A stretch of 64,000 bases of DNA. Source: Caldilinea sp. CFX5 (lineage in GTDB: Bacteria > Chloroflexota > Anaerolineae > Caldilineales > Caldilineaceae). A program made the position numbers and the translations under genes. How positions within the stretch are numbered: position 1 is the first letter of the stretch; each line of letters starts with the position of its first letter. Of this stretch, positions 31,979 through 39,981 are shown piece by piece. Below the pieces are notes generated by a model. The model was not told the origin of the DNA. It ran no database searches and was given only the letters and a program-made list of their open reading frames with translations. The DNA lies in assembly GCA_021405325.1 (NCBI GenBank), contig QWII01000005.1, positions 129,869-193,868 on the forward strand, in the 5' to 3' direction.

Positions 31979-32631
31979 CCTGCCACCTTGTCACCTTGTC
32001 TCTGGCTCTCCCACTCCTGCAATTCCTTCTGAGCCGTCGCTAAATCGTCAGCCGTATAGTTGCCGGGTTTGATGGTATTATCCACCGTTTGTTTCATCCG
32101 CGGCACATAGTCCCCTGTCATCTCCAATGCCAGTTTGAGCGCCGGCACATCCCCGGTCACCGCCGTCCGCACCAGCGCATCATAGAGATCCCGCCGATGC
32201 CGCCACAATGGCGCCGCCTGCAATTTCTCAATCTCTTCATCAATCGTCGGATTTTTCTCTTTCCACTGACGGATAGTGCGATCTGTCTTCAATCCTAATG
32301 CCTGTGCCAATTCCAATTGGGTTGCCGGCAGCCGTCCAATCACCGGCGAAGCCGCCCAGGCAATATAAGCCGCCAGCCGCCAGGGAAAGCGTTCGGTCAA
32401 CGCCACATACTCCTGATACCAACTATAGATGATCAGTCCTTGACTTGGCTCAACGGCGCCTTCATTCGGAGTCTCCAACGACGAAGAAGCGGAATTTTCG
32501 GAATTGGGCGCAACTGTATGATTACACGAAATCGCCTCACCAGCGCGCCGATCCCCCTTTGGCGTCACCTTCGCCGGCCGTGGCCTCTTTCCTGCGTTGC
32601 TTAACGCCCGTTGCCTTTGCTCCTTACTCAT
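31975..32631 (-). CDS. terS: Putative terminase small subunit
   Basis: This encodes 218 residues, immediately upstream of the large subunit with GTGA overlap. The centre has an HTH-like region (ATQLELAQALGLKTDRTIRQW) suited to recognising the packaging site, followed by a helical region (ALVRTAVTGDVPALKLALEM). The N-terminus is basic. The start follows AAAGGCG. Confidence 0.7.
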   Translation of the reverse strand: MSKEQRQRALSNAGKRPRPAKVTPKGDRRAGEAISCNHTVAPNSENSASSSLETPNEGAVEPSQGLIIYSWYQEYVALTERFPWRLAAYIAWAASPVIGRLPATQLELAQALGLKTDRTIRQWKEKNPTIDEEIEKLQAAPLWRHRRDLYDALVRTAVTGDVPALKLALEMTGDYVPRMKQTVDNTIKPGNYTADDLATAQKELQEWESQRQGDKVAG

Positions 32632-32977
32632 CGCCTTTGAATTTCCATGCTATCAATTGAATATTCCATAGACCATAAGGCGCCAGGCATCGAAGTCGCT
32701 GGCCTGGACTATACGACTTCGGACTACGCGACTCTGGACTACCGTTACAGTTTACCATTCCTTAAGAAATATCGCACAAACGTACTACGCCCTCATAACG
32801 CACCACTCCCTCGTCTCTTTCCAATCGATCCGCTGTTAAATCTCTCGTCCAATCCGCTCCTTTCTCGAATCCGTTGTTAAATCCGCTGTTGTGTTTGTCC
32901 AATCCACCCCCATTCGCTATACTTACCCCAACTTCACCTACCCAGCACCAGGATCAGAAACTGAACTAGAAGAGACG
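32632..32977. other. 346-bp gap at the right edge of the phage region
   Basis: No convincing gene. GGACTATACGACT/GGACTACGCGACT words at 32700-32745 match the repeat family at 61028. AATCCGCTGTT-type words at 32826-32889 match those at 5870. This is the likely junction between phage and defence island. No attachment duplication could be identified by eye. Confidence 0.5.
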
Positions 32978-34536
32978 ATGAACACAAACGCGCTCCCAAT
33001 CAACATCAATGATCTCCTACATGGCAAGTCTGTCGAATGGGAGCGGCTGGAGTTCAAGGCCGGCTGGAATCCGTTGGACATCCTACAGACCATCTGCGCC
33101 TTTGCCAACGACTTTCACAACTTGGGCGCGGTGGCTATCTCATTGTTGGCGTGGCTGAACAGGATGGCCGCCCGGTGCTGCCTCCCGTCGGCGTGAGCGA
33201 GGATGCGATTGACGGCATCCAAAAGGAGATCCTGAATCTGGGCCACACCGCCCTGCAGCCGGCCTATCACCCAGTGGTCATTCCCTATCTACTCATGGAT
33301 CGTACCATTGTCATTATCTGGGCGCCGGGTGGGCAAACGCGACCCTATAAAGCAAAATTAGGCCTGGGCAAAGAGAACAAGGAGTTTGGTTACTTTATCC
33401 GCAAAGGTTCCAGCACCGTGCGCGCTCGCGGTGCCGATGAAATCGAACTGCTCTCCCTGGCCGCCACCGTTCCCTTTGATGATCGGCTCAATCAACAAGC
33501 GCAAGTCACCGACCTCGACCAGACCCTCATGGTCGATTTTCTGCGCGATGTCGATAGCACTCTGGCCACTAGCGCCCCTACCCTGCCCCTACTCGAACTG
33601 GGCCGCCAGATGCATGTCATCGGCGGCCCCACCGAAGCCCCCTTCCCGCTCAATGTCGGGCTGCTCTTCTTCAATCGCGAGCCACACCGCTTCTTTCCCG
33701 TCACGCAGATCGATGTCGTCTGGTTTCCCGATGGCCCCGGCGGTGATAAGTTTACGGAAAAGGTCTTTCAAGGGCCGATTCCTCGCATGGTGCGTGAAGT
33801 ACTCGACTATATTCGTCGCAACTACCTAAGCGAGACGGTAATCAAACAGCGCAACCGCGCCGAGGCCACCCGTGTGACCAACTTCCCCTACGAAGCCATT
33901 GAAGAAGCAGTGGTCAATGCCGTCTATCATCGCAGTTATGAAATTCGCGAGCCAGTCGAGATTCGCATCACACCCGACGATCTAGTCGTCCTCAGTCACC
34001 CTGGCCCTGACCGTTCCATTCGCATGGATCAATTACGCATCGGGCGGGCCGTCACCCGCCGCTATCGCAATCGCCGCATCGGTGAATTTCTGAAAGAGTT
34101 AGATCTCACTGAAGGTCGCGCTACTGGCATCCCTAAGATCCTCAACGCCATGCAGCGCAATGGTTCCCCACCACCCGAATTTGAAAGCGATGAGGAACGC
34201 AACTATTTTCTGGTGCGCCTGCCAGTCCACCCGGCAGCCCAAACAAAGGACGAACTTACACCTACAGCGGATGAGGCCGGGTCAGGGCCGAGTCGAGGCC
34301 GAGTCGAGGCCGAGTCAGCAGCCGATCAGATCATGCTCATTCTGCAACAGGGTGAAGCGTCCGCTGCTGAAATCGCGACTGCTTTAGGGAAAAACAGCGT
34401 GTCAGGTGCACTGAAAAGAGCGCTTCGCATCCTCCTTGCCCAGGGTCAGATTGAACAGACCATACCTGACAAGCCCCAGAGCCGCCTCCAAAAATATCGG
34501 TTGGCACGCCCATCAGCTATATCGCCAGCACCATAG
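32978..34536 (+). pseudogene. Frameshifted AlbA_2/RecG-like putative ATP-dependent regulator
   Basis: The gene starts at ATG 32978. Near 33126-33132 the reading frame must shift: frame one reads [10 protein letters not shown] and the next frame continues [15 protein letters not shown], the typical end of the Schlafen AlbA_2 motif. One base appears to be missing. The rest has the RecG-like HATPase region (YEAIEEAVVNAVYHRSYEIR) and a C-terminal winged helix (AAEIATALGKNSVSGALKRAL). Such proteins are often in defence islands. GTCGAGGCCGA is repeated near 34285-34315. It could be a true pseudogene or a sequencing error. Confidence 0.75.
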
Positions 34537-34654
34537 TTCATTGCTACGCTGCCGTAATTAACTATACTGCCCTTGCATTTCAGATTTTTGTAATTTGCAC
34601 GTTCACCCAATCCTCGTTATACTTACAGAAATCTTATTTCCTTTTATCTTTGCA

Positions 34655-34742
34655 ACAAAAAAGCGTCGGGTCAGCCTTTTTCTGACCCGACGCTATGCAC
34701 CCACTGCTGAGCCTTTGTACCAAACCAGCAGCAGGCTTGTGG
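34655..34742 (-). ncRNA. Possible small RNA on the minus strand
   Basis: On the minus strand a TATACT box (34748-34753) precedes about 80 bases with a CTGCTG/CAGCAG stem and then the terminator hairpin with a T run. This would make a short RNA diverging from the helicase operon. The -35 region is poor, so support is weak. Confidence 0.2.
34662..34694 (-). terminator. Minus-strand intrinsic terminator
   Basis: A 13-bp perfect stem AGCGTCGGGTCAG/CTGACCCGACGCT with a 7-base loop. On the minus strand it is followed by TTTTTTG. Both flanking genes are on the plus strand, so it must serve another minus-strand transcript or act as a barrier. Confidence 0.7.
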
Positions 34743-34806
34743 ACTGTAGTATACCGCATCCCTCGCCCCTTCTGCACATCCGTTCTAGCATGCTCAGTAG
34801 ATCCAA

Positions 34807-34827
34807 CTTAACACCGGCTTTGTTAAG
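34807..34827. promoter_or_regulatory. Inverted repeat, possible operator of the defence operon
   Basis: CTTAACA and TGTTAAG flank 7 bases. The right arm overlaps TTGTTA, a possible -35 box. No regulator gene is next to it, apart from the broken AlbA_2 gene. Confidence 0.4.
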
Positions 34828-34847
34828 TATATTGTCATGTATAGGAT
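34820..34847 (+). promoter_or_regulatory. Putative promoter of the helicase operon
   Basis: TTGTTA and TAGGAT are separated by 16 bases, 17 bases before the ATG of the helicase gene. This would give a very short leader. Confidence 0.3.
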
Positions 34848-34863
34848 GTGAGCTGCACTACTC

Positions 34864-37800
34864 ATGAACGTTTTTCAAACCCATGCCCAAATCGTCAAAG
34901 ATTATGCCACGTATATTGGTAGCTTTCTCAAAATTGCCGATCCCCAGATCCGCAGTAAAGTAGAAGCCGAGCTACGCCAGGGCAAACTCTGGCCGGAGCC
35001 GCTGCTCCAGTTCAATCCCACCTTTGAAACCTTTGGCGCGCTTGAAACCTTAGTTGCCAATGGCACCCTCCACCGCGATATTCGTGATATTTTCAAGGGC
35101 TATACCCTCTATCGCCACCAGGTAGAAGCCATCAAGTTGGGAACCACCGACCAGGATTTCATTGTCACGTCGGGCACAGGCTCCGGGAAATCGCTCACCT
35201 ATATTGGTAGCATTTTTCATCATCTGCTCTCTAATCCCGGCGCCCAAGGGGTAACGGCTGTCGTTGTCTACCCCATGAACGCGCTCATCAACTCCCAATT
35301 CGATGAATTCAAGCGCTATCAGGAAAATTACGAGCAGAGCACCGGCAAGCCATTTCCCATCTCCTATGGCCAATACACCGGCCAGGAAGGGGAAGATAAA
35401 CGCAAGAAAATGCGGGAGAACCCACCCCAGATTCTCCTCACCAACTATATGATGCTGGAATTGCTCTTGACCCGCGTCCGCGAACGCTCGATTCGCGATG
35501 GCATCTACGAAAATCTACGTTTTCTCGTCTTTGATGAACTACACACCTACCGCGGCCGCCAGGGCGCCGATGTTGCCCTCCTGATTCGCCGGATTCGGGC
35601 GCGCGCTGCTCACCCGGTTGTCTGTATCGGCACCTCCGCCACCATGGTCTCCGGGGGAACGCTGGCTGAGCAACGAAAAGAGGTTGCCAGCGTTGCGACT
35701 AAGCTCTTTGGCAAAGACTTTACCGCCGACCAGGTTGTCAACGAGTGGCTGGATCGCTCCTTTACCTATACCGGCACACTGCCAACCCGCGCCGAATTAG
35801 CGGCTGCCGTAACAGCGGGTATCGACCCGACTGCTTCGCTGGAAAAACTGAAAGCGCACCCGGTGGCCATTTGGCTGGAAAATCAAATTGCGCTAGAGTC
35901 ACGCGAAGGGATTCTGGTGCGTGGCAAGCCACAGCGCATCATCGAAATTGTCGTGGCCTTGGCCGCGGCCTCTGGGCTTGCCGTGGATCCGTGCCGCGTC
36001 TTTTTGGAGCAACTGCTGCAGTGGATCAGCGTGGCCAACCAACAATTACAGGCTGCCGGTCAGCGCTATACCTTGCTCCCCTTCAAGCTGCACCAATTCA
36101 TCTCACAGACCGGCTCGGTCTACACCACGCTCGATCAAGATGACCAACGGTTTATCACCTTGGAACCTGGCGTCTATAAGAAGGATGACGCCGACAAGAA
36201 GCCCATTTTTGCCAATGTCTTCAGCCGCGCCAGTGGCCATGCCTTTATCTGTGTCTCACGCATTGGCAATTGCCTGGAACCCCGTGAATTTCGGGAAAGC
36301 GCCGAAGATGAGTCTGAAGCCACGGATGGCTATTTGATCATCGGCGATGAGGTTTGGGACGAGAAAGAAGATGTTGATTTATTACCTGAATCCTGGCTCC
36401 GTTTAACGCGTGAAGGTCCTAAACCGCGTTCAGAGAAGAAAGACTATTTCCCCAAAAAACTCTACTTCGATGAAATGGGTAACTGTTCCGAAACCATGCC
36501 CATGAAGTGGTGGGGCTGGTTTATGAAGGCGCCCTTGCTCTTTGACCCCACCGGTGGTATTTTCTTTGATACCAAAACCAATGAGGGGACCAAACTAACC
36601 AAGCTTGGCAGCGAAGGTCGCAGCACCTCGACCACCATCACCGCCGTGTCGATTTTAAACCAGTTGGACGCTGCCGGTTTCAATGCCGCCGATCAAAAGC
36701 TGCTCAGCTTCACCGACAACCGCCAGGATGCTGCGCTCCAAGCCGGCCACTTTAATGATTTCATCCAGGTTGTCCAGTTGCGGGCGGCAATTTACAAAGC
36801 ATTAGTCGCCGCGCCCGGCCAAACCCTCACCTACACCAGCTTGGGCGAGGCAATTTTCAAAGCGCTCGGTTTACCCTTTTTAGACTTTGCCAATCGCAAT
36901 GAAGAGCCGGCCCTAGCCCCCATTCGGCGCAAATATGAACAGTGCCTGCAAGATTACCTCTTCTATCGTGCGATTGCCGATCTACGCCGCAGTTGGCGTA
37001 TCGTTTTGCCCAACCTGGAGCAATGTGCTCTTCTTACCATTGCCTATGCCGATCTCGATGAGATTGCGGCTGAGGAAAGTTTTTGGGCCGATACATCGCT
37101 GGTCAACGAACTCAGGGGCCAAGAACGCCGTGACTTTTTGCAGACCATTCTCGATTTTTATCGGCTGGAATATGCCATTCATAGCGAAAACTATCTCACC
37201 CAAGCCAAAATCAAGGAAAATGAGAAACAGTTCCGCGAGCAACTGCGCGCACCCTGGACCCTGGATCGCAATGAAGAGTTGCGCGAACCCTATGTCATTC
37301 GCCTGGACCCGCTCAACAAAAATAGCAAGCTGCCCTCAAAAAGCATGGGGCCGGCCAGTGGCTTGGGCAAGTTTCTCAAGCTCTACGTGCGCCAGCGTGG
37401 CCTGCGCATTGATCTCAAGGGTGACAACTATCGCACCTTGATCCTCAAGATCATGGCAAAGTTGGAAGACGCCGATTACTTACTCTCCCAGACTGCCCGC
37501 AATGAGCACAATGCTGAGGTGCCGGTCTACCGTCTGCGCCTGGAAAAGATCATCTGGCAATTGGGCGATGGGGTAACCGTCAAAGCCGATGTCATCAAGC
37601 AGCGCTCTTACAAAGATCAAACGCCCCAGCCCAACGCCTTCTTTCAAGCGCTCTATCAACGCGACTTTGCCCAACGCAAACGGCTGCGTGGCGAAGACCA
37701 CACCGGCCAATTGGGCACCGAGGTGCGCATCCAGCGTGAGGATCTCTTCCGTGAGGGCAAGATCAGCGCCCTCTTCTGCTCGCCGACCATGGAGTTGGGC

Positions 37801-39981
37801 ATTGACATCAAAAATCTGAGCGTGGTCCACTTGCGCAACGCGCCACCCAACCCGGCCAACTATGCCCAGCGTTCCGGTCGCGCCGGCCGTAGTGGACAAG
37901 CCGCCCTGGTCTTTACCTACTGCTCCAGCTATGCTCCCCATGATCGCCACTATTTCCAGGAGCAGAAGGCGCTTGTTTCCGGGACAGTGCTGGCGCCCCG
38001 TCTCGACCTCTGTAACCCGGAACTGCTCACGGCTCATCTCAATGCGCTGGTCATTTCCGAGATCGGCCTGCCCGGTCTCGACGGGGCCATTGGCGTCACC
38101 CCCTCGATCATGCGGCTTGTCGATGACACCGATGAGGCGATGCCGCTCAAAAGTGAAGTGCGTGCTGGGCTGACCATTGCACCAGCGCAGTTCGAGACGC
38201 TCAAGGCGCTCTTTACGCGTGTCATCTATGATTTTGCCGCCGATTTACAGGCCAACGGCGCCAACTGGTATTCCGAGCAGTGGCTCGAACAAAAGCTGGC
38301 CTCAGTCGCTGACCACCTCGATCAGGCATTGGTGCGCTGGCGTCGCCTCTATCACTCGGCTCTGGCCATTCTCATCGAAGCGACCCAGCAGATCAAGAGT
38401 GGTCTCTACACCCTGGGCAGTGATGAGTACAAAAAACACAAACGCAACCAAGATCAGGCCACCCGCCAATTAGACCTGCTGCGCAACAGCTTTTCCGGGC
38501 TGGCTTCCGAGCTATCAGAGTTTTACCCCTATCGCTATCTGGCATCGGAAGGCTTCCTACCCGGTTACAATTTCACTCGTCTGCCCCTGCGGGTCTTCCT
38601 GCCCACCAGTGACAATGGCGGCGAATTCATCTCGCGACCGCGGTCGATTGCCCTGCGCGAGTTTGGCCCCCAAAACATCATCTATCACAATGGCCGGAAA
38701 TACCGGCTCTCCCAGTTGGTCGCCCAAGACATTGAATCAACCCTGCGTGAGGCCAAACTCAGCAAACAGGCCGGCTACTTCCTTACCGACGACCAGAAGC
38801 TGCGGGAAACCTGTCCATTCTCCGGTCGTAGCCTAAGTGACAATGCCAATGCCGACTATCTCCATCATCTGCTCGAAATGGCCGAATCGCGCGCCGAAGA
38901 AATCGACCGCATTACCTGTGAAGAGGAAGAGCGTCTCTCCCGCGGCTATGACATTCGCACCTACTTCTCGATTGACGGCGGCGATTTTGATCGTGTGCAA
39001 AAGGCCACGGCGCGCACGAGCGAAAATACCCTGCTCAACCTGCGCTATATCCCCGCTGCCCGCTTGATCCATATCAACTACAAGTGGCGCAGCCAAGAGG
39101 CTGACGGCTTTCCTATCGGCATGATTTCCGGTAACTGGCGTAGTTCCATCCCTGACGCCGCCAGCAACAGTAAAGAAACCTACCAATTGATCAAGCTCTG
39201 GACCTCGAATCTGGCCGACGCCCTCTACATTGAACCCATCCAACCGTTGGGCTTGACTCCGGCCGGCGTGATTACCCTCCAATATGCCTTGAAACGGGCC
39301 ATTGAACTGCGTTTCCAGGTCGAACCCAATGAGATCGGCGTCATCGCCATTGGTGAACCGGCGGCGCCCAACATCCTGCTTTTTGAAGCGGCCGAAGGCA
39401 GCTTGGGCATTCTTTCTCGCTTTACCCTGGATCCCGCTATCTTTCAGGAAGTGGTCGAAGCCGCCCGCATCCTCTGTCGCTTCGATGATCCGACCTACAA
39501 AGGGCCGGCTTCCTACGATGATTTACTCAGCTACTACAACCAGCGTGACCACAAGGTGATCGACCGTCACCTAATTCAGGACGCGCTGAAAAAGTTGCTC
39601 ATCGCCGACATTGAGATCCAAAGCAACCCTAGCTTCCAAAGCTATGACGATCACTACCAAGCGCTCTTGCGCGGGCTTGACCCCAACTCGATCACCGAAC
39701 GCACCTTGATCGACTATCTCTATCAACAGGGATTGCGGTTGCCTGATGCCGCACAAAAAACCGTCGATGGCATCTATGTCCAGCCCGACTTTTACTACGA
39801 GCCGCGCATTTGGGTCTTCTGCGACGGCACGCCCCACGACGCCCCCGCTGTCCAAGCTGATGATGAGCGCAAACGGCAAGCTATCATGGCCCGTGGCGAC
39901 GAAGTCTGGGTTTACTACTACAAAGATAATCTCGTTGACTGTGTCGCAGCGCGGCCAGATATTTTCAGGAAGGTACGATGA
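34864..39981 (+). CDS. Giant DEAD-type helicase with DUF1998-like region and Vsr-like nuclease end
   Basis: This encodes 1705 residues. Helicase motifs: GTGSGKS (about 104-110), DELH (about 224), GTSATM (about 259) and QRSGRAGRSGQ (about 1000-1010). Residues about 1270-1590 resemble the DUF1998 region of MrfA/DrmB/DruE-type proteins (IEPIQPLGLTPAGVITLQYAL). The last 60 residues (YVQPDFYYEPRIWVFCDGTPHD ending the strand, then ERKRQAIMARGDEVW) match the very-short-patch-repair nuclease fold with its Asp and His. It would move on DNA and cut invading DNA. It overlaps the SNF2 gene by ATGA. DISARM drmA plus drmB fused, or a Druantia DruE-like protein, are the two readings. Confidence 0.8.
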   Translation: MNVFQTHAQIVKDYATYIGSFLKIADPQIRSKVEAELRQGKLWPEPLLQFNPTFETFGALETLVANGTLHRDIRDIFKGYTLYRHQVEAIKLGTTDQDFIVTSGTGSGKSLTYIGSIFHHLLSNPGAQGVTAVVVYPMNALINSQFDEFKRYQENYEQSTGKPFPISYGQYTGQEGEDKRKKMRENPPQILLTNYMMLELLLTRVRERSIRDGIYENLRFLVFDELHTYRGRQGADVALLIRRIRARAAHPVVCIGTSATMVSGGTLAEQRKEVASVATKLFGKDFTADQVVNEWLDRSFTYTGTLPTRAELAAAVTAGIDPTASLEKLKAHPVAIWLENQIALESREGILVRGKPQRIIEIVVALAAASGLAVDPCRVFLEQLLQWISVANQQLQAAGQRYTLLPFKLHQFISQTGSVYTTLDQDDQRFITLEPGVYKKDDADKKPIFANVFSRASGHAFICVSRIGNCLEPREFRESAEDESEATDGYLIIGDEVWDEKEDVDLLPESWLRLTREGPKPRSEKKDYFPKKLYFDEMGNCSETMPMKWWGWFMKAPLLFDPTGGIFFDTKTNEGTKLTKLGSEGRSTSTTITAVSILNQLDAAGFNAADQKLLSFTDNRQDAALQAGHFNDFIQVVQLRAAIYKALVAAPGQTLTYTSLGEAIFKALGLPFLDFANRNEEPALAPIRRKYEQCLQDYLFYRAIADLRRSWRIVLPNLEQCALLTIAYADLDEIAAEESFWADTSLVNELRGQERRDFLQTILDFYRLEYAIHSENYLTQAKIKENEKQFREQLRAPWTLDRNEELREPYVIRLDPLNKNSKLPSKSMGPASGLGKFLKLYVRQRGLRIDLKGDNYRTLILKIMAKLEDADYLLSQTARNEHNAEVPVYRLRLEKIIWQLGDGVTVKADVIKQRSYKDQTPQPNAFFQALYQRDFAQRKRLRGEDHTGQLGTEVRIQREDLFREGKISALFCSPTMELGIDIKNLSVVHLRNAPPNPANYAQRSGRAGRSGQAALVFTYCSSYAPHDRHYFQEQKALVSGTVLAPRLDLCNPELLTAHLNALVISEIGLPGLDGAIGVTPSIMRLVDDTDEAMPLKSEVRAGLTIAPAQFETLKALFTRVIYDFAADLQANGANWYSEQWLEQKLASVADHLDQALVRWRRLYHSALAILIEATQQIKSGLYTLGSDEYKKHKRNQDQATRQLDLLRNSFSGLASELSEFYPYRYLASEGFLPGYNFTRLPLRVFLPTSDNGGEFISRPRSIALREFGPQNIIYHNGRKYRLSQLVAQDIESTLREAKLSKQAGYFLTDDQKLRETCPFSGRSLSDNANADYLHHLLEMAESRAEEIDRITCEEEERLSRGYDIRTYFSIDGGDFDRVQKATARTSENTLLNLRYIPAARLIHINYKWRSQEADGFPIGMISGNWRSSIPDAASNSKETYQLIKLWTSNLADALYIEPIQPLGLTPAGVITLQYALKRAIELRFQVEPNEIGVIAIGEPAAPNILLFEAAEGSLGILSRFTLDPAIFQEVVEAARILCRFDDPTYKGPASYDDLLSYYNQRDHKVIDRHLIQDALKKLLIADIEIQSNPSFQSYDDHYQALLRGLDPNSITERTLIDYLYQQGLRLPDAAQKTVDGIYVQPDFYYEPRIWVFCDGTPHDAPAVQADDERKRQAIMARGDEVWVYYYKDNLVDCVAARPDIFRKVR

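Larger units (their letters stand above)
34537..34863. other. 327-bp control region before the helicase operon
   Basis: No gene is seen. It contains a minus-strand terminator (34662-34694), a possible operator (34807-34827) and a promoter-like sequence (34820-34847), listed separately. Confidence 0.5.

Noticed and set aside
33100..33150. Programmed frameshift in the AlbA_2 gene
   Set aside because: No slippery heptamer or following pseudoknot is visible; a base loss or error is simpler.
34864..39981. Firm assignment as Druantia DruE
   Set aside because: The size and DUF1998-like region would fit, but the partner genes are a SNF2 helicase and a methyltransferase, not druABCD or druH. Left as an alternative.
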